Source: Chara braunii (Eukaryota > Streptophyta > Charophyceae > Charales > Characeae). From it: 46,668 nt of DNA. Location: assembly GCA_003427395.1 (NCBI GenBank), contig BFEA01000483.1, forward strand, positions 426,791-473,458, given 5' to 3'. The position numbers were made by a program, and so were the translations under genes. Each line of letters begins with the position of its first letter. Position 1 is the stretch's first letter. Below the pieces are notes generated by a model. That model did not search any database. It saw only the letters and a list, made by a program, of their open reading frames with translations, and was not told the DNA's origin. Shown piece after piece: positions 32,175 to 41,590 of the stretch.

Positions 32175-32445
32175 AGACTTGTTGGCCTTAGACAATGCTG
32201 TTATTCTCGGTTGGGGGTGGGGGATGATGAAAAGGGAAGTGCAGCTACGGGCAAAAGGCTCGGTCTTTGCGTTGGTCGGACCCCCACGGGCAGCCCCACC
32301 CCATCCTCGACCACCATAGTTGGGGGGGGGACAACATGCATGCGCTCTGATGGCTGGAGGGAGACAACAAAGCTATGTTTGCAAGGGTCCCCTGTATAAG
32401 CCTTAGGAGTAGTGGTAGGTAGGTAGGTATTGAAAAGGTGATTTC
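32175..32445 (-). repeat. repeat G, copy 1
   Basis: The reverse complement shows CTACCACTACTCCTAAGGCT, TATACAGGGGACCCTTGC, a GTTGGTCGGACC-like block, GTAGCTGCACTTCCC and AACAGCATTGTCTAAGGCCA. It matches 40568-40858 and 42247-42545 in order. Non-coding; a T run (32151-32165) lies at its left. Confidence 0.85.
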
Positions 32446-32559
32446 AAAGAATTCGAAAGATGATGAAAGATTTGAAGGAAAAGAAAAAAGAAAAAAAAAA
32501 CGAGATAAGACTGTAGCATAGATTTTTTATTTTTTTTTAACAATAAAATTATGGGGGAA

Positions 32560-32652
32560 GTAGGGCTTACTGCTCCAGGTGATCGCTGTGTACTCATTGA
32601 CTGGCCTCTACAACACCATGAACTTGAAAAAAAAAAAANAAAAAAAAAAAGG
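32560..32652 (+). mobile_element. SINE-like family I, 3' end only
   Basis: CTGGCCTCTACAACACCATG, AACTT then an A run with one N (32639) equals the 3' end and tail of family I. Confidence 0.55.
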
Positions 32653-33159
32653 ATGCTTCGGAAAAACAAGGATTTGCTAGAAAAAGAAGAGATTATCTTC
32701 ATAAATTAGCTGAACCGAATAGAGAAAAAAAAAAAAAGTAAAAAAGAAGTTATCTAGTGAAATAGCCAGTTCTCCTGCTTGGCAAACATATCCGCCCAAC
32801 TGAACCATCACCCACCCCGGAGATGACAGCTGTCCTCTCCCATCTCTTCTCTGTCAGCATTTTGGTTGCGTTGGCCTCCCGTCTATCTTTCTTCTGTAAC
32901 TCCCCATGGCTCGTCCCTCGTGGGATCCAGGCACCTAGTAGAGCAGACCCGAAATTGAAGGGTTACCCTGGAGGACCAGCCTGTCGCCTGGTGAAGATTC
33001 TCTGTGGCGCCCGAATGTCTGACCGAGCGTTGCCCAGAACTTCCGGGGACCGCGGCCTCCCACCCCCATTAACCCGCTACTGGTTCGGCAGGGCAGCCTC
33101 AGGAAAACTCGTTGGCTCAGAAGCTCAGAAACACAGATTCGGGATAGGCAAAAGGAATG

Positions 33160-33160
<1 letters not shown>
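32653..33160. other. no gene seen
   Basis: A frame at 32823-33188 (121 codons) runs into a T tract and has no recognised domain. GGGTTACCCTGGAGGACC at about 32960 recalls similar words near 7766. Confidence 0.35.
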
Positions 33161-33190
<30 letters not shown>

Positions 33191-33254
33191 CAAATNNNNN
33201 NNNNNNNNNNTGGGGAGCAGCACGTGCTGGAAACCGGGTCCAGCGTCCCATAAG
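33161..33254 (-). mobile_element. SINE-like family A copy with assembly gap
   Basis: T run (33161-33186), 15 Ns (33196-33210), then TGGGGAGCAGCACGTGCTGG, AAACCGGGTCCAGCGTCCC. The gap replaces the middle of the element. Confidence 0.75.
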
Positions 33255-33308
33255 AACATTTACAGCTTCAACAGAGATCTTTTTTGAGAAAAATTGAGAG
33301 GACCTCCT

Positions 33309-33355
33309 CCTGCCAGCATTGATTACCCTGGAATCCAGGGGATTAACTGAGCAGG
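33309..33355 (+). repeat. repeat B, copy 3
   Basis: CCTGCCAGCATTGATTACCC, TGGAATCCAGGGGATTAACT, GAGCAGG. Boundaries taken from the three-way comparison with 7510 and 13830. Confidence 0.8.
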
Positions 33356-33459
33356 GAACATCCTTTGATGGTAATGAAAATGAAAAGGACTATGCTATGT
33401 CAGCACAAACCAGGATGGGTCAAATTTAGAAAGACACGTAACCCCTGAAACAGACAAGC

Positions 33460-33720
33460 AGAACAATCCTGCCTCCATCATCGAAAGGAAGAACCTCAAG
33501 CTGATGCAGGTGGAGTTGGTGGCAAGTGGCCGGTACCCGCCGAGATACTCGGCGCCAATCACATCCACCACCAACTTCCTCCATCCAAATCTCATCCGTC
33601 CTCCCAAACTGCATCCTTGTAGGGAACTCCAGAGGACCTCGTCTCAGCAGCGGCCGAGCACCATCATCACCCTGAAATTCGTTGCCCCCTCAAGAATTCC
33701 AGTCTCCGTCATCAAGGAGA
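33460..33720 (+). repeat. dispersed repeat D, copy 2
   Basis: Aligns with 10681-10925 from AGAACAATCCTGCCTCCATC to GAATTCCAGTCT. Confidence 0.8.
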
Positions 33721-33731
33721 TGAACCAGCAC

Positions 33732-33855
33732 TACCCAACGCCAATCGCACCAGAGCTCGCCCTTACCAGAGGGCACCCATCAGATAGCCTAAGCTACCCA
33801 ACGCCAATCGCATCTGACAAGAGCTCCCCCTAGCCGGTACCCGTCGAGCAGCCCT
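33732..33855. repeat. diverged 62-bp tandem duplication
   Basis: CTACCCAACGCCAATCGCA starts both units (33732, 33794). GAGCTC(G/C)CCCT and (A/T)CCCATCAGATAGCCTA versus ACCCGTCGAGCAGCCCTA follow. Confidence 0.75.
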
Positions 33856-33959
33856 ATTCCATCCCCCTCTTCGTCCTTGCAAAGAATCATTTCGTGCCCC
33901 TTGCCCCGTACTTCAAAACAAGTCCCCCCAAACTCCCCAAGACGCTCCACTTGGCTATC

Positions 33960-34510
33960 CCGTGGAGCCCATGTTCAAAACCCAATCACCATTAGCGGCC
34001 AAAGTATAACCAAAACCAAGATAGTTCTAGAATAATTCGAGAATACCATTGAAAAATTCCTTCAGCAATATTCCTCCCAAAGGGAACAGGGAATTAACAT
34101 CGAAAGAAATCGGAAAAATTTCAATTAGACGAGTAAACATTAGAACAAATATTTAGACCTCAGGATTAAAATCCGACTTTCGAACCTCGGAACAGGAAAA
34201 TCATCCACGAAGTAAATTTCGATTTTACAAGCTTAAGATGATTTGTCCGAATTTAGTATATTTACTATATTACAATCCGATTTTTAATTCTCAAAGTTCT
34301 CGCAGATAGAAAGAAAATAGATCGAAAGTAGACTCAACCAATTAGGCAGCTGAACTAGGAACTGCAAGGAAAATGAGCAATTGCGAGATGACAATAACCA
34401 GACTGCACAATCACATTGAAGGCCAGATAGTATCACAGTGTTCAGAAAGCAGAAATGCACCAATATAACACCAATGAAGATTTGTAACACTGAAAACCAA
34501 TGTCAATGAG
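33960..34510. other. AT-rich segment, no gene
   Basis: Shares words and composition with the minus strand of 12400-12915 (TTTAGACCTCAGGATTAAAA versus TTTTCAGACCTCAGAATC). Possibly the same unclassified repeat. Confidence 0.35.
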
Positions 34511-34610
34511 AGCTTGCTCTCACCACCACCAGCATGAGTGTCCAGGCCCTACTTGGCGCTTGGCGCCCAGCCTACTTCCTACACAACTACTCTCTGCCTA
34601 CTGATTGACA

Positions 34611-34682
34611 ATGCAACTGTTGACGTCAGCAGTCTACGAAGCACTTGAAGATGTCGCCCATGCAGACCATCGCAAATACCAG
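34611..34682 (+). CDS. possible first coding exon (weak)
   Basis: From ATG at 34611, 24 codons (MQLLTSAVYEALEDVAHADH...) end at CAG directly before GTATGT, a textbook plant 5' splice site. This is the only place where an open start, amino-acid-like composition and a strong donor coincide. I found no convincing partner exon. TGCGCTTGTGTTGCAG at about 35051-35066 is acceptor-like, but the phase-matched frame stops after 14 codons. No protein family recognised. Treat as a hypothesis. Confidence 0.2.
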
Positions 34683-35744
34683 GTATGTCTCCTCACATCA
34701 CCATCATCATCATCCTTCTCTCTCTCACCTGTCTTACTCCCATGTCTTCCCTTTGTACACCCGAAGACCACCCCTGCGCCTCACTGTAGTCCAAGCCCAA
34801 CCAGCTATGGAGTCTAGGCTATGGCGCAGCCCTCAGCAGCTCCCTGCACGACTGCACGCGCTAGCACCTCGCCTCTCAGCGCCAGCAACAGGCCACGAGC
34901 GTCCGATCCAGCAGCGCTGCCGCTAACATGCGAGTGCCTGAATGAGGCTGGCGGTGGCGAGCTCTTTCCTATATGGAATGAGCCTGCCTGCCTTCGCAGC
35001 CTGGCTAGACTGGGCCTGGGCCGAGAAACTTCCGGTAGGCCCTAGGATGCTGCGCTTGTGTTGCAGCTACTAAGCCTCTTTCGGTTGGGCCTCCCAACTG
35101 TCAGTGTATGAGGCTGCAATTCTCGCCCAGGGCCTGCATTCTTGGAAAGACCAAGAAGGCCGTGGAATGTCTTTGTTACTCGGCCTGTATTTCCCTTCAA
35201 CCAACTGGAGCGTCACAATTGTCTGAACCCCAAATACGAAATTGATAGTTAAGGGCCTCTCGTAATTAGTTAGGCCCCCCTTCACTTAGGGCGGGCGCAG
35301 ATGCAATAGGGGGCCCTTAGGCCTGCCGGGGACCCGAATCCTGTCAGAAGAAAAAAATACGGTAAGGACCAAAACAACAATTCAAAATCAGAAAATGAAA
35401 TGAGTTAAGGGATCCAAAATCTTATCAAGATATTGAACAGGGAGTCAAAGGACGAGATAACATTAGCTTTGAGCTAATGAAGAACGTTTGAAACCAGTCC
35501 AAGACAAACTTTAAGGGTCATTATGACTATAGTAGGACTTTTAGCCTGAGTAGTAGAAACACAACAATTTTAGATAGGTACAAAGAAGATGAACCTTACC
35601 CTAAACAAAAAAATGACCTCCCCGTTCCCCCTCCAAACCTCACCTCCTTGTCCTTCATCGGTTGTTAAGCACCAGGCTACCTGTGATTGACTATACTAAT
35701 CTGCCACCTCAAAAAAATCAGAGGACGAAGATAAACAGATCGTC
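34683..35744. other. no gene established
   Basis: Moderately GC-rich to 35330, then AT-richer. Overlapping frames on both strands, none recognised. The most host-like composition in the window, but without support. Confidence 0.35.
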
Positions 35745-35870
35745 GCTTAAACCACAATCACAGCATCCCAAACCACGTTGTGAGGCTAACTTACTGAGCC
35801 TGCCAGCCGCCGTCAGTGCGAATATCCTTACAAGGGTATCCACCCTGTTTTTTGCAAGCGATAAAAAATA
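35745..35870 (-). repeat. repeat J, copy 2
   Basis: ACGTTGTGAGGCTAACTTAC, TGAGCCTGCCAGCCGCCG is the reverse complement of the 12.18-kb core and parallels 39729-39765 on the same strand. Confidence 0.5.
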
Positions 35871-36320
35871 AGTTTGGTTTAAAGTTTAAAACTCACATCC
35901 TCTCTTCTAATGCAGTCTCTAGCGTTCACCCGGGACTCCACAATACGTAATAAGCTCACTGTGTGGCCATCGAAGTTACTCCTTCCCTTAAAAAACAAAC
36001 CCCCTGTTCCTACACTGCCTCCACCGGGAGGCGCCCCCTCTCCTCTCGGCCCCAGTTCAGAACAGCCTCTAATCGGTCACTTCAACCCCCTAAACGACAT
36101 ACAATTCCCCCTAGAGTATACCCCACAGGGCTGAAGTTCCCCTTTCCCTTCTGCCCCACCCCCTTCGGGCAAGGCAACCCTCTCATCTTCACACCCTGCT
36201 GTAAGCAGCTTTATCCCCTTGCCTTCTCTCCCCAACCGCCAGAGCTGATCGTACCCAAAATCAGCTTGGCTCAGAGAAGGACAATCCCTCAAAACCGCCT
36301 TCTCCCCTCCCCAGGGTAAT
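35871..36320. repeat. C-rich tract, possible repeat L copy 2
   Basis: See 5430-5769. Pyrimidine-rich; frames are compositional. Confidence 0.35.
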
Positions 36321-36579
36321 CACCTTGTGAAACTCTCCGGGGAGGGGCTCCAAATCTGAAGGAGAACCCCACAGACTCACAAAGCAAGACTCAAATACAC
36401 CGTACAAAGTCCCAGGCAAACTTGAAACACAATCAACCACTTGAAAAATGAAAAAAACAATTAGAATCAGAATTTGCAGCAACAATAATCAAGACTAGAA
36501 GATTGTCTTTGCAGATAGAGATTTTTTTTGAATCTCACTTAGAAAATTACAGAGAAAATTACCCTAGTGAAAAACCAGC

Positions 36580-36905
36580 TCAGAATTTACTTATGAATTG
36601 CGAACTTCAAGATCAGGAAGGTTTGTATCATTTTCTTCCGACAAACATAAGAACTAAGAACATTAGAATCAAGGGTTTCAAATCAAGATATACGATCTAA
36701 AATTTGACTCGGAGATTTGAGCAAATGAAAAAAAGAAATCAGAACTTACTTCTGAATTGCGAACTTCAAGATCAGGAAATTTGTTTTAACGAAGTTTGTA
36801 TCAATTTTATCCTGCGAACATAAAAAATAAAAGCATAAGAATCAAGGATTTCAAATCGAGATATACGAACTAAAATATGAATCGGAGATCTGAGCATACA
36901 AAACT
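36580..36905. repeat. 159-bp tandem duplication
   Basis: TCAGAA(T/C)TTACTT(A/C)TGAATT, GCGAACTTCAAGATCAGGAA starts at 36580 and 36739. Similarity continues through AATCAAGG(G/A)TTTCAAATC and GATATACGA(T/A)CTAAAAT to the end of each unit; unit 2 has a short insertion. Confidence 0.88.
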
Positions 36906-37200
36906 ACAAGTCAATATCCACTAAGTACGTGAAATAGGAATGAACCAAGATTTGAAAAACAGCGTGAGGTTACAACACACTCATATCAAGGAAAAATTAT
37001 GAACCAAGACAAATTACGTTAGGAGATCATCAAGATCATAGACTTCCAGCCAGACAACCCCTCCCAGTGCCCTTCAAACATGATGCCCCATCCAACACAC
37101 CCCTTAAATTCCCCTCAAAACCTCACCTCGCCCTTAATCAGCTCCCCTTCCTCAGTTTTTTTTTGGCCGCAGCGAGGAATCCCTCCCCCCCCTCCTCCGC

Positions 37201-37253
37201 CCTTTGCAAAGGGGCCATTTTGCTAATTACCCTTCTCTGTCTCGTTCCAATTG
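37201..37253 (-). ncRNA. U6 snRNA fragment (pseudogene)
   Basis: Minus strand reads AATTGGAACGAGACAGAGAA, G, ATTAGC, ATGGCCCCT, GCAA: the central part of U6 snRNA, including the nearly invariant ACAGAGA box that pairs with the 5' splice site. Small insertions (GGTA before ATTAGC, AA before ATGG) and the loss of the 5' stem-loop and 3' end show that it is not a working U6 gene. It is bordered on its 5' side (minus strand) by A runs with an N gap, beyond which the U2/U6 chimera lies. Confidence 0.85.
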
Positions 37254-37297
37254 TTTTTTTTTTTTTTNTCCAATTGTTTTTTTTTTTTTTTTTTGTT

Positions 37298-37392
37298 CCG
37301 ATGGACCACGGATCAGATATTAAACTGATCAGAACAGATACTACACTTGATCTTAATGGATGTCCCGAAGGACTTACAAATTGGAACGATAT
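37298..37392 (-). ncRNA. chimeric U6/U2 snRNA fragment with A-tail
   Basis: On the minus strand, GTCCTTCGGGACATCCAT (37355-37373) matches the U6 5' stem-loop. It is joined directly to U2 sequence: TAAGATCAAGTGTAGTATCT, GTTCT (37330-37355, including the branch-point-pairing GTAGTA), ATCAGTTTAATATCTGAT (stem-loop IIa), then GTGGTCCATCGG (part of IIb), ending at 37298 before an A run (37276-37294 on +). Upstream, AAATTGGAACGATA (37378-37392) is a U6 piece lying on the opposite (+) strand. U2 lacks its Sm site and 3' half. I infer a LINE-made chimeric retropseudogene. Confidence 0.85.
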
Positions 37393-37397
37393 ATATA

Positions 37398-37435
37398 CTG
37401 TCTCTTATACACATCTAGATGTGTATAAGAGACAG
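37398..37435. other. Tn5 mosaic-end (Nextera mate-pair) adapter junction
   Basis: CTGTCTCTTATACACATCT (37398-37416) is followed at once by its exact reverse complement (37417-37435). This is the Tn5 transposase 19-bp mosaic end in the head-to-head form used as the Nextera mate-pair junction. It is a sequencing reagent left in the assembly, not biology; its translation gives the telltale SYTHLDVYKRQ peptide. Adjacency of 37397 and 37436 in the genome cannot be trusted. Confidence 0.97.
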
Positions 37436-37470
37436 ACACAACACTGTACATCCATTTGGAAGCTTTCTTT

Positions 37471-37475
<5 letters not shown>

Positions 37476-37520
<45 letters not shown>

Positions 37521-37656
37521 AAAGAGAATAACCCTTGCAATATCCCTTTATCCTGGCGGTGGTTAGAGAACCGTCAGAATTGAGGGTTTACCTGTCGGGC
37601 TTCTCCACCTATTGGTGGGGAGCGGCACCTGCCGGAAACCATGTCCAGCGTCCCAT
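37476..37656 (-). mobile_element. SINE-like family A, near full-length
   Basis: T run of 44 bases (37476-37519), AATAACCCTTGCAATATCCC, GGCGGTGGTTAGAGAACCGT, CCTGTCGGGCTTCTCC, ACCTATTGGTGGGGAGCGGC, ACCTGCCGGAAACCATGTCC, AGCGTCCC. On the minus strand: complete head, body and A-tail. Confidence 0.85.
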
Positions 37657-37924
37657 CAGAACATCGTACGGAACCGAGGTCAGGATTAGTTGTTTCCTGG
37701 GGCTATGACTCTGACTGTCTCGCTCCAGCATCCCTTGGAGCTGCAAGTGTCACCGCTCCCTTCTTCGGGAGCTCCCCTTATCTATTAACCCAGCCCTCAT
37801 TTCAGCAGCCCTCCTATATACCCTATATACTCTTTATATCCTATTCCCTCATATCAGTTAAACTGAACGTTCATATGTCCAGGCCACGTTCTCCTTCGAT
37901 TTCCTTTGTGCGTTTTGAAGTACG
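37657..37924. other. no gene seen
   Basis: Lies between the family A copy and the LINE fragment; unrecognised. Confidence 0.35.
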
Positions 37925-39734
37925 GTGGACCGCTGCTCTCCTCTCCCCTTTTCTGGGAAGCAGAGTACAATCTGGTACAAAACAGCCTTCTGGGAAATAC
38001 CCAAAAAACAACTCTCACATCTGAGAGCAACTCTGTCAGCCTACTTATGGAGAAACGATCACAAGCGGACTGGATGCCTAAAAAGAGTGGCGTGGAAGTA
38101 CGTATCCCAGCCAAAGAAGGTGGGCGGGCTTGGCATCTTGGACCCCGGGGATGAAACCAAGGCCCTCATGTTCAAAGTCATCGTCCGTTTGCTATTAGCA
38201 AATGATATCCCGTGGCTGCTGTTGGCGTACATACAATTGACGAACCTGGCCCCTCCCTCACACCGCGATAACCTGGTCCATCCCCTCACGTGGTTCACAA
38301 ACACAGTCTGGTCTATGCCGGCCCCCCTGCGCCATAGAAGGGACTGAACGACTAGAAATGCAGTGAGATGGGACCTGAAGCAGGACCCCATGTGGATAAC
38401 AATGTTAAACCTGTGGAGGCAGATGGACCCATCCAAGAAGCTCCCCCCGTTGAGATGGCAAGAGATATGGCGCCAACCTTTGTTTGGGAATCCGCATCTT
38501 CGTAACGAAACCGGGTCTCCATTCTCTATGGAAACCAGCTCACATTGGCTGACATGGGTGAAGAACGACCTCTTTGTGGTGGGGGAACTCTGGGACAGTC
38601 AGAGAGGCACCTGGAAGTCCGCAGAGCGGCTGCAATGGAACCTGACACATGTCAAGAATAGCCAGGAAAAACTCGACCTCCTCCACTGCGCAGTCCCGCC
38701 CTCATGGGTGGCAACCCTGGAGAACGGACTGACAGTGCGCAACCAAGATTGGGTCATAAGGAATATGGCCAACCCGATCCCCATGACCATCTTCAGGGTA
38801 GGCCACGTCACTGACCAGGGAATGCAGTTGCATGCCTATGCTCCATATGTACCGGGGGCGCAGTTGGCTGCATTGAAAAGGGACCAGTGCTCAGACTGCA
38901 TGCTCCGAATGGAAGAGCTATCTAGGATCAGGGCAGTCGGGGACGAGGACTCGGGTTTTTTTGCCTACGAAATGGCCACCCAGATTTGTGCACGCCCATT
39001 CGACCCTGACGAGTGGGAATGGAATGGAGGTGAGCCCACACAGATCTGGCAATACACGGTCAAAGGAGGATACAAACAGGCCCATAAACTTCATTCCTCC
39101 ACAACGGTGGTGCAAAATAGATGGAAACGAGACTCACCACTGCAAGAGACAAAATCGCAACACATCCCTTGGTCAGCCTACGCACATATAATGCCAACAT
39201 CGCACAGGGGCCTGCAGTGGCAGATAACACACTGCTGTCTACCGACGCCCGACTGGATAACAGCACGCACAAACCTGGAACAAGCGGAAGCCATGTCCCC
39301 TATCTGCTCCCAATGTGGGGAAGGGGCACACTGCAGACGTGCAGCCCTGGAACACTGTCTGTCTGCCTGCCCGATGGCGGTACAGGTGTGGCAATGGTGG
39401 GATGCGATGTGGCACAAGCTCACGGCATCTCCCTTCCTACGGAACGTAGCTCTCATCCTGTTGGGAAAAACGGATAGCTTCCCACATGCCTGGTCGCCCT
39501 TCCAGGCGAACCTGCAAACATATGAGGCTTGCCCTCCTCATGGTCATTTGGCGAATGCGGTGCTCGGCAGAACACAAGGAATAAACCTTTGGCTTTCAGC
39601 AGGCCAAAGAGGAACTGCTCGAGGTCATCCGACAAAACTTGATAAAGGCTCACCATTTCTATGAAAGGTTGAAAGATGAAGATCATCGGACGCAGCAGAA
39701 CTCACCTTCTCCAGGAAGTCATTCCGCGTTGTGA
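37925..39734 (+). pseudogene. 5'-truncated LINE ORF2 (thumb to zf-RVT)
   Basis: C-terminal 600 residues of a second LINE lineage. STIWYKTAFWEIPKKQLSHL...AYLWRND...KKVGGLGILD matches the post-RT region of the 18-27 kb element. Then come LQWQITHCCLPTPDWITART and CSQCGEGAHC...ALEHCLSACPMAVQVWQWW, an intact-looking zf-RVT (CX2C...H/C). The frame is open from 37925 to about 39510 except one TGA at 38345. A frameshift near 39500 continues as RLALLMVIWRMRCSAEHKE, stop at 39582, then EELLEVIRQNLIKAHHFYER to a stop at 39732. Much less decayed than the long LINE. RT core and endonuclease are missing, as in ordinary 5' truncation, or because the contig is misjoined at 37398. Confidence 0.92.
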
Positions 39735-39916
39735 GACCAAGCTATTGAGCCCGCCAATAGCCGCTCACAGGTAGTCTTGAGAGTATCAGGGATGCGCAAC
39801 GCTATGCCACCTGTCGAAAAGCACATAAAATCGTCAACCCAATCTGAGGGAATCACCTGAGTTAGATCAACCCCAATCTGTTGCGCGGCTCCTTGAAACG
39901 CTTTTCCCACAGGCAC
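39729..39916 (-). repeat. repeat J, copy 3, abutting the LINE 3' end
   Basis: CGTTGTGAGACCAAGCTATT, GAGCCCGCCAATAGCCG matches 35776-35812. It begins within the last codons of the LINE, so J may be a LINE 3' UTR or an insertion target. A minus-strand frame (39719-39916: DLTQVIPSDWVDDFMCFSTG...) is open but unrecognised. Confidence 0.5.
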
Positions 39917-40567
39917 CGAGCCGAGCAGTCGACTTCAAGTTCATACAGAGGAGAGAAGATGGCCCACACAAACAATAAGCATGAGCGCTCCAACCACTCC
40001 CACCACTCCCACCACTAACCCGACAGCCCTGTAAAGACACCCACCACGTCCTGCCATCATCACCGCCCACCATAGCAGGTTGCCCTGCTGCGTCTACCTC
40101 CACCGCACTCAAGTCGCTCCCGTCGCCTAGCCAGGCGCCATGTAAACGTGCCACTTCAAACGGGGCATGCTCGGTCGGGCCGGGCGCAGCACCCCCGGTA
40201 GCGCTGCGCCCATTAGGGTTGTCAGCCTATCTATCCTATCGATGTTCATGCGACTGGATCACATCGAAGTTGAAGGCCAAGGACCAGATCCACGGTGATC
40301 ATCTCTCTATGGTTGCACATTCAGAAAAGTGAAGCCGGGACCTGTCTGTCGATAGTTCGGAGTCATTATTAGTGTTGTTTCATAGGATTATTAGTAATTT
40401 ATTACTGTCCCAAAAATCCATTCCGGAGAGTTGTTTGTCATTATTATCTGTTGAGCTTCGGTCATCACAGAAATTCAGAGTACTTTTTTATTTTTGCAAC
40501 GAAACTGTATTCAGAATTCAAGGCTCAGAGAGTACCAACTTTTTAATTTAACTTTTCGCTAATCCAT
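39917..40567. other. no gene; small family I scrap
   Basis: AAGGCCAAGGACCAGATCCA, CGGTGATCA at about 40272-40301 equals AGGCCAAGGACCAGACCTGC, GGTGATTG in the family I copy at 9961. Minus-strand frame 39867-40154 is unrecognised. CACTCCCACCACTCCC is a short repeat at about 39995. Confidence 0.45.
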
Positions 40568-40858
40568 ATTCTTCTCTCGATTTCACCTTCCACTATCCAC
40601 CTACCACTACTCCTAGGGCTATACAGGGTACCCCTGCAACCATAGCTACCTCTCACAATGAAGGGGATGCATGTTGCCCCGTGCCCTAAAGGCGGTGGTC
40701 AGGAAGTAGGGTGTGGCCCCTGGTGCGGGCCCGGCTAACACAAAGTCCGAGCATTTTGGCAGTAGCTGCACCTCACTTTTCTTTTTCCCTCTCCCCCATT
40801 GAGTAACAGCAGTGTCTAAGGCCAACACTCTCCCACAGCTCAAGGTCATTATTTTTGG
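40568..40858 (+). repeat. repeat G, copy 2
   Basis: TCGATTTCACCTTCCACTAT, CTACCACTACTCCTAGGGCT, ATACAGGGTACCCCTGCAAC, then GAGCATTTTGGCAGTAGCTG and GAGTAACAGCAGTGTCTAAG, GCCAACACTCTCCCACA. Collinear with 42247-42545. Confidence 0.88.
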
Positions 40859-41005
40859 AGTATCATGCCTGAGTAGGCAGGGGGTCTCAGCCGTGAGTAG
40901 GCATTGTCATCGAGCCATGGTTGTCAGATGGACTGGCTCTGACTAGAATTCAACCAAGAGAGTTCTTATGTATGCCCCATGTCCACCTCTCTAGTCACGT
41001 AACAT

Positions 41006-41107
41006 CAGTGGGACTTGAACCCAGCCACAGGAACACCAAGCCTGGTCACGTCCTCTGGTCAACATTCCCTACTTTGAGCCAGCGTCGATCCACCAGGCCA
41101 CGCTCCT
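41006..41107 (-). mobile_element. tRNA-like SINE head
   Basis: The reverse complement has GTGGCCTGGTGGATCGACGC (A-box region) and CTGGGTTCAAGTCCCACT (B-box region), about 60 bp apart, as in tRNAs with a long variable arm. Confidence 0.6.
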
Positions 41108-41174
41108 GCAAGCTCTGCATCGCAGGGCCGCACAATGCCCCATTGACTTCACCACCACCGTCCTGACTGGAGAG

Positions 41175-41240
41175 TGACGTCGGTGGGTCTTGAACCCAGA
41201 ACCCATCCAATGCAACTCAGGCATGTAACCACTCCCAGCC
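41175..41240 (-). mobile_element. second tRNA-like SINE head in tandem
   Basis: The reverse complement has GGGAGTGGTTACATGCC (A-box-like) and TGGGTTCAAGACCCACC (B box). It lies about 70 bp from the previous head in the same orientation, suggesting a dimeric SINE or nested copies. Confidence 0.6.
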
Positions 41241-41435
41241 TTAAAGCACCAGTATAGGGCACCTGGGCCGCGGCCCTGACACCTCAAATTCTGAAGGCGC
41301 GAAATGAAAACGTGACCGCCGATAGAATTTATCAATGGCGGGCCCAGCGTTTGACGTTTCGGTCTCGTTTTCTTGTGGCGACAAGTTTTGGACTGCAAGG
41401 CTGGGGTGGACCACTCCGCTGTTCCCAAGAATAGG

Positions 41436-41590
41436 ATTTTTTTTTTTTTTTTTTTTTTGGTAAACATCTGGTGACAGGAAGCTACCCAGACGGTGATAAG
41501 AGCACCGCCTAGGTTGGAGGCCGCCTTCTGATGGCTCCGGTCTCTTTGTGGGGAGCTCCACGTGCTGGAAACCGGGTCCAGCGTCCCTTT
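41436..41590 (-). mobile_element. SINE-like family A copy
   Basis: T run (41439-41458), GTAAACATCTGGTGACAGGA, GGTGATAAGAGCACCGCC, then TGGGGAGCTCCACGTGCTGG, AAACCGGGTCCAGCGTCCC. Full head, body and tail on the minus strand. Confidence 0.82.

Noticed and set aside
37298-37355. A working U2 snRNA gene.
   Set aside because: Only stem-loop II and the branch-point region are present; the 5' end is replaced by U6, the Sm site and 3' half are missing, and an A run follows.
37239-37388. Inverted repeat CGTTCCAATT / AATTGGAACG as transposon ends.
   Set aside because: Both words are the same U6 segment in opposite orientation, so the symmetry comes from two U6 pieces.
37067-37531. 154-codon open frame on + through 37.1-37.5 kb.
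   Set aside because: It crosses an N gap, snRNA antisense sequence, the adapter and a T44 run; it contains the adapter peptide SYTHLDVYKRQ.
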